Origin: Erythrocercus mccallii
Taxonomy: Eukaryota; Chordata; Aves; Passeriformes; Dicruridae
Reading direction: 5' to 3'
Length of the DNA stretch: 64,000 bases
Assembly (NCBI GenBank): GCA_013397435.1
Contig: VZRG01000858.1
Coordinates: 198,081 to 262,080 of the forward strand
The position numbers and the translations under genes were made by a program. Positions 36,943 through 49,589 of this stretch are shown here, piece after piece. Positions within the stretch are counted from its first letter, which is position 1. Each line of letters starts with the position of its first letter. Under the pieces are notes generated by a model. That model had not been told where the DNA came from, searched no databases, and worked only from the letters and a program-made list of their open reading frames with translations.

Positions 36943-39631
36943 GAGAAATAGGACTCTCTGTGCTGCTCCTTGGGCTTCTGATAAAATCATTTTAGTGGCA
37001 GAGTGAAGCCACTTATGTGTCTGTTAGAGGAAATGCTGAGGCTTGTGTATATAAAATTATTCAGAGTTTTCTCTTTCTGGAGACATTTTAAAACTAACAA
37101 GAAACATTACTTTAAAAAAAAATCTGGATTTGCCTTTAAATCTGAAATATCCTCTCCATATGCAAAGTGTTAATATATCAACATATTTCATACTCTCTGA
37201 ACATTTGGTAAGGCTGTTCATTAGAGAAGTTCTTGAAGCTTGTAAGGGCTGTTTTGGGGCAGTACACTGCATTTATCTTCCTAAAATATTCACAACTTGC
37301 TTTCAAAACGTTGAACATTAAGGAGTCTTTGTATTATCCAGTGTTATTTTGCTCTGTCAGATGATCAGAAACACTCAGCAGAGCACCTGGTTCTGTAGCC
37401 CCCAGAGGTGTGAGTTTTATTGCCACTGACAGAGAGCTTTATAGATTATTGCCTTGCAGAAACAAAACAAGGAATGGTTTGTTTGTTACATGGGATAAAA
37501 ATATTGGACCCTGACTTTGGTTTAGGTCAGCCTGCAAGCTTGTCCTAATAGCTTGTGGGGGAGTTAGGGGAAAAAAAATTGAGCAGGATGAAATATTTAA
37601 GAGTTGAGTCACTTATGATGGAGTAGCTTATTAAAACATAAAGTGGTTAATGATCCCATTAAATCTCATTATGTCATTTCATGCTGTATCAAAGGAAGCA
37701 ATTAAACAGAAAGGTAATTGCTCCAGGTTAACTCTTAAAAATTTTAAGTATTTAATAGCTGGATTACAGAAAGTTACAACTTTAGAATTTATATGGTATA
37801 CACCAAACCCGCAGGTATTGTGTACTTTATTTACATAATGCAGAATTCCACAAACCTGATTAATGTGATGGAGATATAATTACATAATCTGATCTTCACA
37901 AGACATTAATTGGAACATGGCGATACCTCAGTATAATTTTGTATGTATCTACTTGCCCTTCTGTCCTTATGGTTACTGGTACAGCATGTTTTGACACTCA
38001 TTTGCAGTATTTAAATTAGCCTCTTAAAAAAAAATCTTAAAAGATTTATTCATATGTAAAAATGAATCATCAGTTTTGACATGAGTTTTAGCAACATTTT
38101 ATATTCTTCCACTGAAAGGGGGCTGCACAGGGAACCCACTTGGCTGGGTTTTGGAGGAAGGATGAGCAGGAGGAGATGGGATAATATCCTCCTAGAAGTG
38201 TTATTATAGTTCATCAAAGAGGAGGTTTGTTTAAGAGCACACTTCCCAAGTTTCTTAAGTGTTGGAAAAATTAAAAAAAAAATTTCTCTGGTTGTTGGTG
38301 CTATAAGCTCATTACTTACCAAATATTTTGTGTATTCAAAGAGAACTAGTTAAAAAGTGGTACAGTGTACCTCTCCCCACTGCCTGACTTCAAAGCAACG
38401 CAAAGTGAAACAAGGGTTAAAGCAAAGACTGAGATGAGTCAAGAAAATTAAATGTGAGGCTTGTAGCATTCTGGAAAGGAAAGGAAGATGGTATTGAGGG
38501 ACACAAGGTAGGAGCAAAATATGTTGATTAGATACTTTAATTTAGAGCAGCAAGATGGAACTGCTGTGTTTGCTGTAGTGTCAGGACCAGCTGCCAAACA
38601 GCAGCAAGAAAACTGAGATGCTGAGGGGTCTCATACATGCTGTTGGGAAATGCTGAGGATATGGAAGTGACATTTATCTCCTAACACCTATAGCACACAA
38701 ACATCAGAGGCAGAGGAATAATTGAGTGTTTCCCTGTAACTAGAAATGATAGGACAGAATTGAGATACAGCAAAAGCAGGTTTCATGTCAAAAGAAAGAC
38801 TCAAGACACATTCTCTTAGTGTGAGAATCTATTTTGCAAGAGGAGTAGAAGTTTTGCTGCAGTTGTTCAGAACTCAGACTGGATGATTAATTATTAAAAA
38901 AAATATATATTTTGTTTAAACTAGGATCCTTGATAGAGGCTTGAGAGGAATGACTTACTGTCTTCTCCACTGTTATTTGACTTTCAGACAACAACAATGC
39001 AGACCACTCCAGCAGACTGAAAGCTCATTAAATTAAAAAAGCGCCAAATAGATGAACTTCATTGTTATTTTTCTTCCTGTTAGTGAAAATGTTTTCTGAT
39101 CCTCACATGTGATAGGATAGAAATGTTGTGAACTCAGGATAAGTATTTAAGAAATCTGCAGTGGAAGGAGGTGCTGTGCTGAAGCTGTGACTTTGGATCT
39201 CTGCTTGTGCTCACAGAGTCTGGGCCTGAGGAGGTTGGGGTGTGCATCTTCTCTCTCCAGGTGGAAGCAAGCGGCTCCCTCCACCTTATCTGCAAGATTT
39301 GGATTTGTTGTGTTTATTTGGGAGGTGGAACTTGAGAATTAAAGAGAGATTTATTTATTTTTTTTTCCCTTGGATGAAAGGAAACAGAACTACAGCTCTT
39401 CATGAGCATCAGCCTCATGTTTGTATCTGTAGGAGTCTCTATTCAATTCTCACTGGCAGTTTTACCCCAACTTGTTCATCATATAGTGGACATCCCATCC
39501 TAGCTAAAATATTTCCTTCTGGCATCTCCTGTGGGTAAAAATAATTTGGAGTGTATGAAATCTTTGCCGTGTTGCAGTCTCTTGCATCCTGGATTATTTT
39601 TAGACTCTAATTCTCTGGTTTGTGTTCCTAG

Positions 39632-39685
39632 GATCCCCACGCTGAAGAGTTTGAAGACAAGGAATGGATGTTTGTCATAGAGAAT
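39632..39685 (+). CDS. EHBP1: EHBP1 internal coding exon (NT-C2 domain, third part)
   Basis: This 54-bp exon (18 codons, phase 0 to 0) lies between GTTCCTAG and GTAAGC. It reads DPHAEEFEDKEWMFVIEN, continuing the LFK end of the preceding exon without a gap. The human protein, from memory, has Thr where this has Met (EWTFVIEN), the only clear difference seen. In the family it covers about residues 87-104 of the NT-C2 domain and is followed by an ESPSGRRK-type segment that I could not find before position 64000. The acidic DPHAEEFEDKEW string separates EHBP1 from EHBP1L1. Confidence 0.97.
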
Positions 39686-39751
39686 GTAAGCTGGAATGTT
39701 GTTACTATTTCTTTTATACACATAAGACTTAATAATTTAAAAAGATTAAAA

Positions 39752-39792
39752 GGTGTCCAGATGCTGAAAAAGTCTTGAGTAAAATTTGAGCA
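39752..39792 (+). repeat. Short dispersed repeat, copy 2
   Basis: It matches 36651-36693 through GGTGTCCANATGCTGAAAAA, GTCTTG and AATTTGA, in the same orientation and 3.1 kb away. It begins 66 bp after the EHBP1 exon ending at 39685. The similarity fades after about 40 bp. Confidence 0.6.
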
Positions 39793-39929
39793 ATCCTGGC
39801 TCTTATTGAAATACCTATTGTTATGTTACGATTAAAATACAGGAGAGGGGAGTGCTATACTACCCTGCTTAAGTTCCTTCCCTGTAAGCATCAGCCTGCC
39901 TTGCATTAGTTTGCTGTGAGCAATGGAGT

Positions 39930-40028
39930 GAACAAGTTAGAGCTGGGTCATGACTCACTGTTCTATGGGCTGTGACACATTATTTGTGTACGAGCAGGGC
40001 AGGGAACAAGTCAGAGCTGGGTTATGAC
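39930..40028 (+). repeat. Pair of 25-bp direct repeats, 74 bp apart
   Basis: 39930-39954 (GAACAAGTTAGAGCTGGGTC then ATGAC) and 40004-40028 match at 23 of 25 positions. The intervening sequence is not otherwise repeated. It may be an old tandem duplication or a replication-slippage footprint. Confidence 0.7.
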
Positions 40029-41358
40029 ATCTGCACGTCCCAAATGGCAGCACACCCTTCTGGGGCTGGGTGCCACTCTCCAGGGGAGAGCAGAGGTTCA
40101 GTGGGTGGGTGATTTGGGGCAGGATGGAAAGGTGGGAGCAGCCATGCAGTGAGGAGTGTGAGCCACGAGCTGCTCCCTGGGATCCCTCTGCATGTCCCAG
40201 TGAAAACCCAAAAGCTGCTCCTGGGAGTCTCTGACTCCTCCAAGCCTGGAGCTCCCAGAAGTGCACGGAGAGCCGAGTTCCTGAGGGCTGCACAAACAAC
40301 AGGCTCTGCCAAACTGCAGTGCTTGACATTGCATAGAGCAAGTTTTAAAATGAAGTGCTTTTTTCCTTTCCCTTCTCTGTCCCGGGCAGCAGCTTCCGCT
40401 CTGGGGCTGCTTGGGCCAAAAACAGGGGAGGCTGCACTACCTGGGGTTTTCTTGGAAAAGAAACTTCGAAGGATGGTGGTATCAAGGCAGTGCTTATTCC
40501 TCATTAATATAGTTTCATTAAGGATGGTTTCTCAGTAACGTGATTTAATTTTTATGCTGTTTTTCAACAAAAAAGAAATTGCTCTTCTACCAAGTGGTAC
40601 CATGTAGCACTGAAGTGTGAGGAAGCACGCACTTCTTTTTTTACCTAAATATGCTTCTTTTTCTTGTCAGTATTGGGAAATGATTTGAATGTCTAAAGCT
40701 AAGGTTTATTCACCAGTAATTGAACATTTAAAAGGGCTGAAAGCAACGTGCTTTATTTATACTTTTGTTTTAAATGTCAAGTTTCTATTTTCACTTAAGG
40801 CACTTGTTAACACAAAACACAGGTTAGTTACTGTTTCCTGCAGTTGCCTTTTCTTTCTCACGTAGTTTATTTTAATTGGGGAAGTTTCCATCCCCAATTG
40901 TCACCGTACAAGTAGCTCTGGATAAAACAATGTCAGTGTATTTCTCAGCCAGCCCCTCTGGGTATAGCTGCATTTCCTGTGACGTTGCAGATGATTTTTT
41001 TTTCAGGGTTTTATATGTTAGACTGAGTTTGTGTCCTGCTTTCTTTACAGTCAGTGTATTCCATGTAGAGGGGGCAGCAGACTGCCTGCTGTTCTTGCTC
41101 TCTGCCTCACACCTTCACTGTGCTGTGCAGGGCAATCTGCTGTTACGTGGGCACTTTACAACCTCAGTTGTGCTGTTAGTTCATCTCACAAGAACTGCCA
41201 AGTAGTTGTTACTGGTAGGCAGATGTTTATTCTTTGATTGGAGAATGTAGAAACAATATCCCCAGAATAATAAATTTAATAGTTTTACCACAAAAAATAC
41301 TGGGAGCTAAAGAAACTTTAAAACTGGCTGCTTTCAATCACCTCTTTCTCCCTTTTAG

Positions 41359-41382
41359 TTATTTATTTATTTATTTATTTTT
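41359..41382. repeat. (TTTA)n tetranucleotide microsatellite
   Basis: About five TTTA units ending in a short T run. Confidence 0.85.
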
Positions 41383-42804
41383 AATGCTGGAAGAGCTGGA
41401 GAAACTCTTTTCCCAGGGTAACAGCTCCACTTAGTGGTGGATGAAAACATGTTCCTGGCTGACATTCCAGAGCATGGAACAGCTGCCTGTTACAAAGAGG
41501 AGAGCTGGGGAGGCAGGAGGTTGTTCTCCTGACTCCTTAAATTATAGGCATTTACCCTCTTGGGGCTTAAAGCGTCATTTGCCTGGTTTTATAACAATGT
41601 ATCTGTCATTAACCTGACAAGACCAGGTCACCTTTGGGAAGCGTGGGGACATTCAGAGTCCTTTGGGACCTTTGTTTTGTCCAGGGATGTTCTCTGCCCT
41701 GAGAGGCTGAAGGACTCCCTTCCTCTTTGGTCAGCAATGCTCAGAACACAAAATACTGAAGTCTGAAGAGCTTAGGGATGTGCTTTAATTGTGAAGCTAT
41801 GTGAATTCTGCTAAAATTTTGAGTTTGTTGCTTTTTTAAATTAGCATTAAAAGTCAGACTCCAAAATAATTTTGTTATGCTTCAGGATCACTGAGCAAAG
41901 ACCAGGTGGAAGAGATACACAGCTGCAGTTGGAGATGCTACCAAATTCCAAACAAGTTTATTCTGCACTTTCAGAGGGGTTTTTTAAATAGTGATGAGGT
42001 GATTTGTGCAAGAAAGCCATACTGTAAATGAAAAGGAAACAAGATACTTGTTTTCTTGTGGTTATTTTCTTGGTTGGGGTATATGTACATTACTTCATGA
42101 TCCATTACCTTGGCTATTGTAGATTTTTTTTCTAGCTGTATTTTTATTGCCCTAGTCACTCTGTATTTGTATTCTAGTAGGTGAACTTTGTCATCTACTG
42201 TATGTATAATCCATAAATAGTTTGATCATAGAGCAGTTTCTTACCATTTAAATCTTGGTATTCATTTTCCATCAGCCTTTTCTATATCTCCTTCACAGCT
42301 GTGTTCTGTGTATATTTACTGATAACTTTGTCTCTAATTTCATCTCTCTTGAACCACATTCTGTGTAATTGATTATCTGCTTTTACTTCATGAGGCTGTT
42401 CTTGGAATTCTTTTGGTGTTTTTTATGTCCTACTGCATAATAACATGGGGTGTTCAGGTTGGCCATTGCAAGTAGGAGAGCAAGAAATTCTTAGCTAAGA
42501 ATGAGCCTTGCCCATGTGTAGAGTGGTAACAGGCTTTCAGAATCTTACAGACTGGTGTTCAGTGTATTTTGCCTATTCCATTTAAAGAACAAGGATGAGT
42601 TGCCTCCCATTTTTTAAGCCCCTTGCTCTAGTAAGTGTTTACCTGTTTGCAGTTTTGTAGACAGTTACTTCCTACATTCTTAAGGAAACAGAAAGAGTCA
42701 TGGAATGTTTTCCCACTTGGGAATGCGCAGACTGTGAAACAAATTTCCCAGCTTTTTGCCAAAAATAATTTTGAGCCCATGTTTGTGTCTCTAATAGCAC
42801 AGTT

Positions 42805-42860
42805 AATATATATAACATGTATATAACTATATATATAGTTTATATATATATATAATATAT
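42805..42860. repeat. (TA)n-rich imperfect palindromic tract
   Basis: Alternating TA sequence broken by ACATG and AGTT-like interruptions. It accounts for the Tyr/Ile-rich translated frame on the - strand here (42628-42981), which is not a gene. Cruciform-prone AT tracts like this are often variable in length. Confidence 0.85.
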
Positions 42861-45800
42861 TCCAAAGTTCAAAGTAGGCTTCTCTGTCTTCCCACCCGTG
42901 TTTCTGTTTCACCATTGTCCATTGGTCATTCCCAGGGCTCAGGGCTGTGGTGAGCAAGCCCTTTCCAGGAGGAAATTCCACTGCCAGTAATTGCTGTTAC
43001 TCCTGACACGAACTGTAGCCCTCTTTTTATGTGGCAGGCCTATTAAAACTTGGTCTTTGCTAATTCCAGACCTACTGATTTGGCAGATGAATGGAGAAAA
43101 ATGCCCCACCTGTTGCTGAAGCTTTGCTCATAAATTCCTGTGAGCTGGAGCTGCAGGCAGCCTCACCTGGCTTGTACTGTTGCCTCAAGGCAGCATAATT
43201 CCAGACAAACACATTCCTAAACAGTTTAAAAAGAAAATTAAGGTGGGCTCTCTGCAGCATTGCCAGTCAGCCTCCTCCAGTGCTCTGTTGTTCTTGTTGT
43301 GGGGAATCATTCTGGCCCAGGTCTTTGTTGATACACTTTTTAGGCTGCTCTTTATTTTCTTAGCAATTACAGCTCTGGAGAACAGTCTTCTCTCCTTGTG
43401 GCTGGAGGCTCCCTCCTTCTGGCCTCTGACTAATCGTGACAGTGTTTACATGTGGGATTTCACTTCCCAAGATTGCATTAGCAGGTCATTAGCGTTCTCT
43501 TTCCACGGATTCATTGGTGTGAGCGTGTGCTCAGTGTGCTGCTCTGCTCCTGCTGCCCTTGGCTTGCAGGAACAAGCAGTGCCCAGCTCTGCTTGCACTC
43601 TCTCACCTGCCTGGGGAAGCATTGCAGGCAGAATTTCCAGGCTGTTCTTGTACTGAGATCTAGGAAACTGGACTGACTTCTGCATCTGGCCTTTCTAGAG
43701 AGTCTTCCAAAAAGCTTTGATGCCTTTTTAGACACTGTTACCTAATGATGCCTTTTTGAATAGACCCACTGAAACTTTTGGAATGAGAGAAAAAAGGAAT
43801 CTGGAGTTTGCTATCAGTGCTGGCCTTCAGGAAAGAATTACAAAGAGTAATGAGTTTAAGCTGAAAAAAACAGCTCTGCCTTTTCCTTCTCTCGCTCTTG
43901 TGTAGCTTCAGGAACCCCAGCCTAGAAAGAGTTCTGAATTGGCCTCCACTCAAATACCAGCAAAGCCTCAAAACAGAAGAAAATGTTACAGAACAATTGA
44001 CATAATCCAGCTTCATTTTATTGGTACATGTGTGTTCTTTTGTCGTCCCTCAGTCCACCCTTCCCCCCTGTCGCCTCTGAAATTCTGGATCATGGTTGCT
44101 TAGGATGATTTCTCATTTTGAATGCCCTGGAGCATGTTTTATCACTCACAGGTTTGGGGAGATTATTTCTCTCTCTTAGCATGCCTGGCGTCACCCTACA
44201 AATAAAGGTGATGAATAAGGTGAAAGTAATGGGAAAGAGAGGGACATAGAAATGAATTTGTTTCCAGTCTTATAGGAGATCAATTTTAAATGTGATACAA
44301 TAAAATGTGGTATTAGCAAAAAGTTACATTTTCATCAGATACAGCTCTGGATAGGTTGTTTCCCTTTTAGAGAAATAACTCATTTGAATAGGAACAGTAA
44401 TTAGCCCAGAGTTTTGGTAAAAGCCTACTTTTTTACTGGGTGGTGGAGTATCTTTTACTGCAGTACTGCTGCAACACTAACACTGCCAGGGCAAGTTTTG
44501 CCCCATATCTGAAGGGAAGCCCAAGCCTGATCTTCCCACCTGTTTCTGGAAATAGATGTTGGGAAGCAAATGCCAGCATAGCATAGGGAGTTGAAATTCG
44601 GAGTACTGCCGGTGCCATTTGCTGCAAGAAGCTGGGGAAAAGACTGACACAGGAACAGGATGAATACCTTACTTGCTGATCAGTTGATATATCAGAATTT
44701 ATTACAAAATCTTGGGTATCTCTTCTAGTGCATCTTTGCAGCATGTGAGAGCTTAAGTTTAAATTGGCTGTTTCCTTTATTTAAGAAACACTACTAAAAG
44801 CCTCTCTATCCATTCGTTTTGTATTTTTTGCTTGAAGTAATTTTTTTACTTAAAATAATAATTGACTGAGTTAGCTTTTTTCTGAATTAAATGTCTGCAT
44901 TTAATGTATTTAGAATAGCTCATAGTTCAGACATGCTTTCCTGGTCCTTTAATTCCCCTGTCATATTCTGCTGTGTGTGATTATGTGAACTGTGACTAGC
45001 TGCCTGTGTAAATTAGGCTGAGTATTCTGGTTTAGATATAGCTAGGAATTAAATGCTGCTTTGTCAGCTGTCTCACTCTTGTTCTGCTTTAAATGTAATA
45101 GAGATTCAGAAAACCTGTTTTACTTTTAGTTTTTGCTTACATTAAATATTTAGCACTTTGTTCTAGTTGAGAAATCTCTGAGATTAGGCCTTTGGAGCAA
45201 AACTTGCAGAAATTGTTGTCTTGATTGGCTGCTCTGGTTGTAAAGGAACCAGGGTAGGAAATCTTTCTTGGAGACCTGATCCTGTGCTTTTCCAGTAATA
45301 CATTGTTGTTCCTTCTGTGCTCCATGATGGCATTTCTGGGCAATTTTAACTAAAAGTGAGGCTTCTGCACAGAGTGGGTCGCTCTGGTTTGGGGTGTCTG
45401 AGAGTGGGGGACTCCCCTGTGTGCCCACACTGACCCTGCAGGAGTTCCCTACTTAAACAACATAATAACCTATTAAAGCAGAGCTGAGAGATGACAAAAA
45501 TCTTATTTGAATAAGAATTTTAGAGAAATTTGTAAAATAATTCCTAATATCTAATTAACTTTTTACACTTTTAAAAGCATTTCTATCCTGAATGAGTGTG
45601 AAATGTGAATCCATCAAACTCTCCTCTACTGTGCTTTTTCAAAACTAGTTATGAAAATTTTCTTTTGTTATTCGATCTTCATCTAAATGAAATGCAGTGC
45701 CCAAACTGTCCTTTAAATAGTGTTGTTTCTGATGCTGCGTTAATAGCTGCACTAAGGGCATCTATATCAAATATAATTTGGCAGATGCTATGGCAATTTT

Positions 45801-47586
45801 GAAAACTATATTACAGCATTTCATCTTAACATTTTCTGGTGAAGGAGACATCTCATTTTCTGGTCTTTATGCTGCAGTTACATGGGAGGGTCTTGCAAGT
45901 GGCAGCTGGAAAGAGGAAGCCCCTGGGCTCCAGGTAGAGCATGCTGGGTGTGAGGCTCTGGCTTTGTGTCTCACAAAGCGTGGTACACTGACATACACGG
46001 CAACATTTAATTTATACAGTTATTATTGATTCACAGCAGTAAAGTACAACTGTTTTCTAAATTGCTTAGAACCATTTTGTTGGGGTTTTTGAGGGGAGGC
46101 TATTTCCTGCTAGAAGAATCTGTCTCCTGTAGCCGAGTTGCGCGAGGCAGCTGATTGGAGCTGCTATCACTGGTGTCCTTTGCCAGCTGGAGGGGGGAAG
46201 CTGCTAAACAAGGCAGACAGCTTTGGAAAGAAACCTCTAATACTATATTAGGCATGTTTAAAACCAGCAGTGTGTTTCAGCCACTCTTAGCATATGTTTA
46301 TTCATAGAAAATCAGCAGTAAAATACACAGCACATGCAAGAGCCAGAGTCTGCATGAGGCCGATTCTCTCTCAGACATCAAATACATAAGAGTGTCTTGG
46401 TAATTGTTTTACAGTGGGGTTCTAATCATACTCCAGGCATAAGCTGAGCCAAGCAACTTGCCTTTTAATAGAAAAGTATTTTGCTTTAAAGCTTGTTCAG
46501 CTTGCCACATTTTTTTCTGGTTTTGTGTGTCTGAGTGTGTTTTTACATCTCCATACAGTCACGGCTGTGTGTTTGCTCTTGATGCGGTTCAGAATATCAT
46601 TATGTAAAATAACACTGTCTGGGGCAGCATTATGATGGATAAATTTCAGTTTTGACCTGGTAGCTGCGTGGTGTTAAAACAGCAGCATATGCTGCTGTCA
46701 TGTAGTACAAAATATTCGGTGTGGAAAATGGAAAAAATGGCAGTGCATTTAATGAAAAATATTTTTTGCCGTAAATCACCTTCAAAGGCAGGTAATCTGG
46801 GAGTCAAATTGAATATTTTGGTTGATTTGAGATAATACCTTGCAATTGCACGTGTTCAAGGTATGGAAATATGGGTCAAAAAAAGAATTAAAATATCCAT
46901 TATCGTGTAAAATGTAGCTCTGCATTAAGTAGCTGGATAGGATTGTACATGCAAGCAGTTGTAATTTAACTGAGAGCATATTATTTAAAAATAGTGGCCA
47001 CTAGCAGAACTATAGCCAGCTGACAGGAAAATAAGAGTTCTGGCCTCCTGAAAACCCTTGTTATTAGGAAAACCATCTGGCAGTGTAATAGCTCTCAGTG
47101 TTATTTCTTTCAGCCTCTTATCTTTGGTTGTTAGCTGCTTAATAGAGTTTAATATAATAGAAATTAATTGACCTCCATAACTTAATTGATGCCATTTCAT
47201 TCATTTCCCTCCCAGCATATTCTTCATTCTGAAATGATGCTACACTGTCATATTGTGTTTTTTGTGTGAAGTTTCTTCTCTGTCATTGTTTTGCATTATC
47301 AACATCTGAGCCAAATGACTTCTTGAATCTTGACAGGCAGTAGAAACAAACTTTTTCTGGTTTAGCTTAATATGGTGGCAACCTGAGTCTTGGCTGGAAA
47401 GATTACCTGAATAAAATGCTATTGAATAAAGAGCTGTACAGGGCATTTTGTACTTTATCAGTGTTTTCTCTGTTTCCGCATACTAGCATAAATACAAGAT
47501 TAAACTGAATTTTTGCTAAATGTATGGCTCATACAGAGTTGCATCCGTGAACTCAAAAGTTGCTGTTCTGAGCACAGTGATCTGTA

Positions 47587-49080
47587 TGTCCTGGTTCTGC
47601 CCAGGACAGGGTTAATTTTTGCAGTCTGGGAGGGGAACAGAGGAGGATGATTTTCTCCAGCTTCTCACTCCTTTTTCCTCCTTCAAGCCTGTTACAACAG
47701 CTTTTGAGAATTTTGAATTTCCCTTGGATTCTAAGGAAAGCATTTTCTTGTTGCTATGTCTGCCATGACTTCTCAGTGCAGTCCACACCTGCTTAGAGTC
47801 AGGACAGAGATTTCTGGGAAGGTCATTCAAAGATCTGCCCCAAGGGCAGAGTCATGAGTGCCATGGAATGTGGGAGAAAACGGGCAAGTATTTGGAGAAA
47901 TTCTCTGCTCTGATGGTTTGGAAGTTCACCCCTAAACAAGGCAACTTATTGCAGTGTGCTGGGTGCTCCTCACTGGACACAGCTCGATACTGGACAGCAC
48001 CCTCGGGAGTGGAGGAGGAGGAGGAAATCAGACCTGCAGGCACTGTGGCCACTCCAGCTGAGCTGAACCACAAGAACAGCCTGGAGGAGTTGGTCCTATA
48101 CAGAAGGAGAAATCCAAGACCAAATCAGTTTGCATAGCGAGGGATGAAGAGGAAGCATAACAGGAGGAAGAGGCAGGGCCAAAGCTAATCAGCTGATCCC
48201 TATCCCAGACTGAGCTGAAGATGAAGCCCCTGGTGACCTGGCTGCTCCAATGCTGGGCTATCATGGCCCAGGGTATGGAAGCCAAGCCCCTGGGATCCCT
48301 GGGATGTGGGCATTGACACGGGGATTGGGAAGAGGACAGAAACTCTTGAGTCTTTGGAGGCCACTCCTGCCAAGTGTGAGGGAAAGGTCTCCCAAGGATG
48401 ATCTAGCAGTGACCACAGGCAGGTGGAATGCTGCAGAGGAAGTCACCCAGTACATGAGACAATCAGCTGTGCTGGAGGTAATCTATAAGGGTTGAAATTA
48501 CAAGAGTCCCCTGTAGTTCCAGATGTGGTCCTGAAGACATAATCCACATGGTGGAAATTTGTATAGAGTGTGCCATTGTTGTGTGCCAACTCACCGGCAC
48601 TGATGTCAATGAAAGGGGAACAGACAGTGCTTCAGGTGACTGCTTGACTCCAGCAATATGAAAACCATCTCTTTGCCTCCCTAACAACTTGTGTCTCAGT
48701 TGTGGACAGACAGTCCAAGACTGGGGACAGACTGGAAAGATTTGAGTAGAGAGGAAACGTCTCGTGTCCCACCAGTATAGACCAGAGTCTCTGCTACTGG
48801 GAGCAAGCACCCCTGTGCTCGAGAGAGAGTTCACACCACGAGGTACCCTGGGCTTTTACCTGCCTGATCACAGAGAGAACAGGGGGAAGTGGGATGGAAA
48901 ACCCACCTCTGCCCTGGCAACACGGGTGTGAGAGTTGAGAGGAACAATGACCACCACAGGAAACTGTTCAAGGGTAAATGCCACTCCAGTTTTCCAGTCC
49001 TCAAGCAGGAGTGAGTGGAGCACGCTTTGGAGAGTCTCAGTGGGAACACCGAATTGGGAGAACCATTCCTTAACCACAGC
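47587..49080 (+). mobile_element. Degraded endogenous retrovirus remnant (ERVL-like, LTR edge plus gag-like region)
   Basis: The block opens at 47587 with TGTCCTGGTTCTGCCCAGGA and a GGGTTAATTTTT motif typical in wording of avian ERV LTR starts. Downstream, + strand frames broken by stops and frameshifts (47868-48137, 48250-48495, then about 48830-49075) carry sequence that I recognise as internal avian ERVL-type polyprotein-like. These include an acidic Glu-rich stretch and a Trp/Arg-rich segment ending near 48495. No frame is intact and no 3' LTR was seen. The copy is therefore a truncated, non-functional fossil. Family assignment is by eye and moderate at best. Confidence 0.5.
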
Positions 49081-49088
49081 ACTGTATT

Positions 49089-49370
49089 TCAGCAATTATA
49101 TAGATATATAGATACAGATGTAAAGCATGATTCATTTAAAGCCTGAAGATGGTACAGTTGTGTGTTACACTGCACTGTTAAATAGCAGTATTTCTGCTTC
49201 TGGAGGGTTTTCTGTAGACTGGAACTGAGAACAAAGCGACTGGCCCTTCCTAGCAGTGTGGCAGAATGGCAGACTGAGCAGGGTGGATGGCAGGTTTTCC
49301 AGGTTTCTTTGAATACCATGTGCAGCCTAAGATGGGAAACAGTTCTGTCTGACTCTGAGGATTTCACCTG
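49089..49370 (-). CDS. Putative antisense exon B of an unrecognised gene
   Basis: On the - strand a TTATTTTCAG acceptor ends at plus position 49371, followed by an open frame of 93 codons plus stop at 49089. A tandem CAGCAG acceptor would allow a one-codon shift (start 49370 or 49367). The frame is phase 0 and joins the phase-0 end of exon A across a 219-bp GT-AG intron. It contains a Cys/His cluster (KTCHPPCSVCHS) but no domain I can name. Where the exon truly ends is unclear. No AATAAA was seen close downstream on that strand, where the ERV remnant begins. It may be chance. Confidence 0.25.
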   Translation of the reverse strand, partial: QVKSSESDRTVSHLRLHMVFKETWKTCHPPCSVCHSATLLGRASRFVLSSSLQKTLQKQKYCYLTVQCNTQLYHLQALNESCFTSVSIYLYNC

Positions 49371-49589
49371 CTGAAAATAAATACACTTACTAGTTTTCAG
49401 AGATTTTCTTTAAAGACTCAGTTTTTATAATACATTAATGATTTATACTATAAGAGTATTCTGCTCAGCAAAGGATAAGATTAAAGAAACTCTTAAAGCT
49501 TCCCTCCCTAAAGCAAAACAACTCCATGAAACAGTCTCCAGTCACAGGAAGGCACAGCACAAAATTTAAAGAACACATACAATATTTAC

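Larger units (their letters stand above)
30615..39631 (+). other. EHBP1: EHBP1 intron (9,017 bp)
   Basis: The intron begins GTATGT and ends in a T-rich tract with TTCCTAG. Its main internal structure is the inverted repeat pair at 35388-35610 and 36690-36942. A12 at 34785-34796 and an 8-kb AT-rich body are otherwise unassigned. A G+C-richer patch at about 32.45-33.15 kb holds short open frames on both strands with no recognisable domain. No other gene is supported. Confidence 0.9.

Noticed and set aside
38028..38048. Small AATCTTAAAAGATT palindrome
   Set aside because: Seven-base arms in AT-rich sequence are expected by chance.
39955..40538. Several 128-160 codon frames on both strands
   Set aside because: The same G+C-rich patch effect; no family recognised.
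42628..42981. 117-codon - strand frame with Tyr/Ile repeats
   Set aside because: It crosses the TA-rich tract at 42805-42860 and has no other support.
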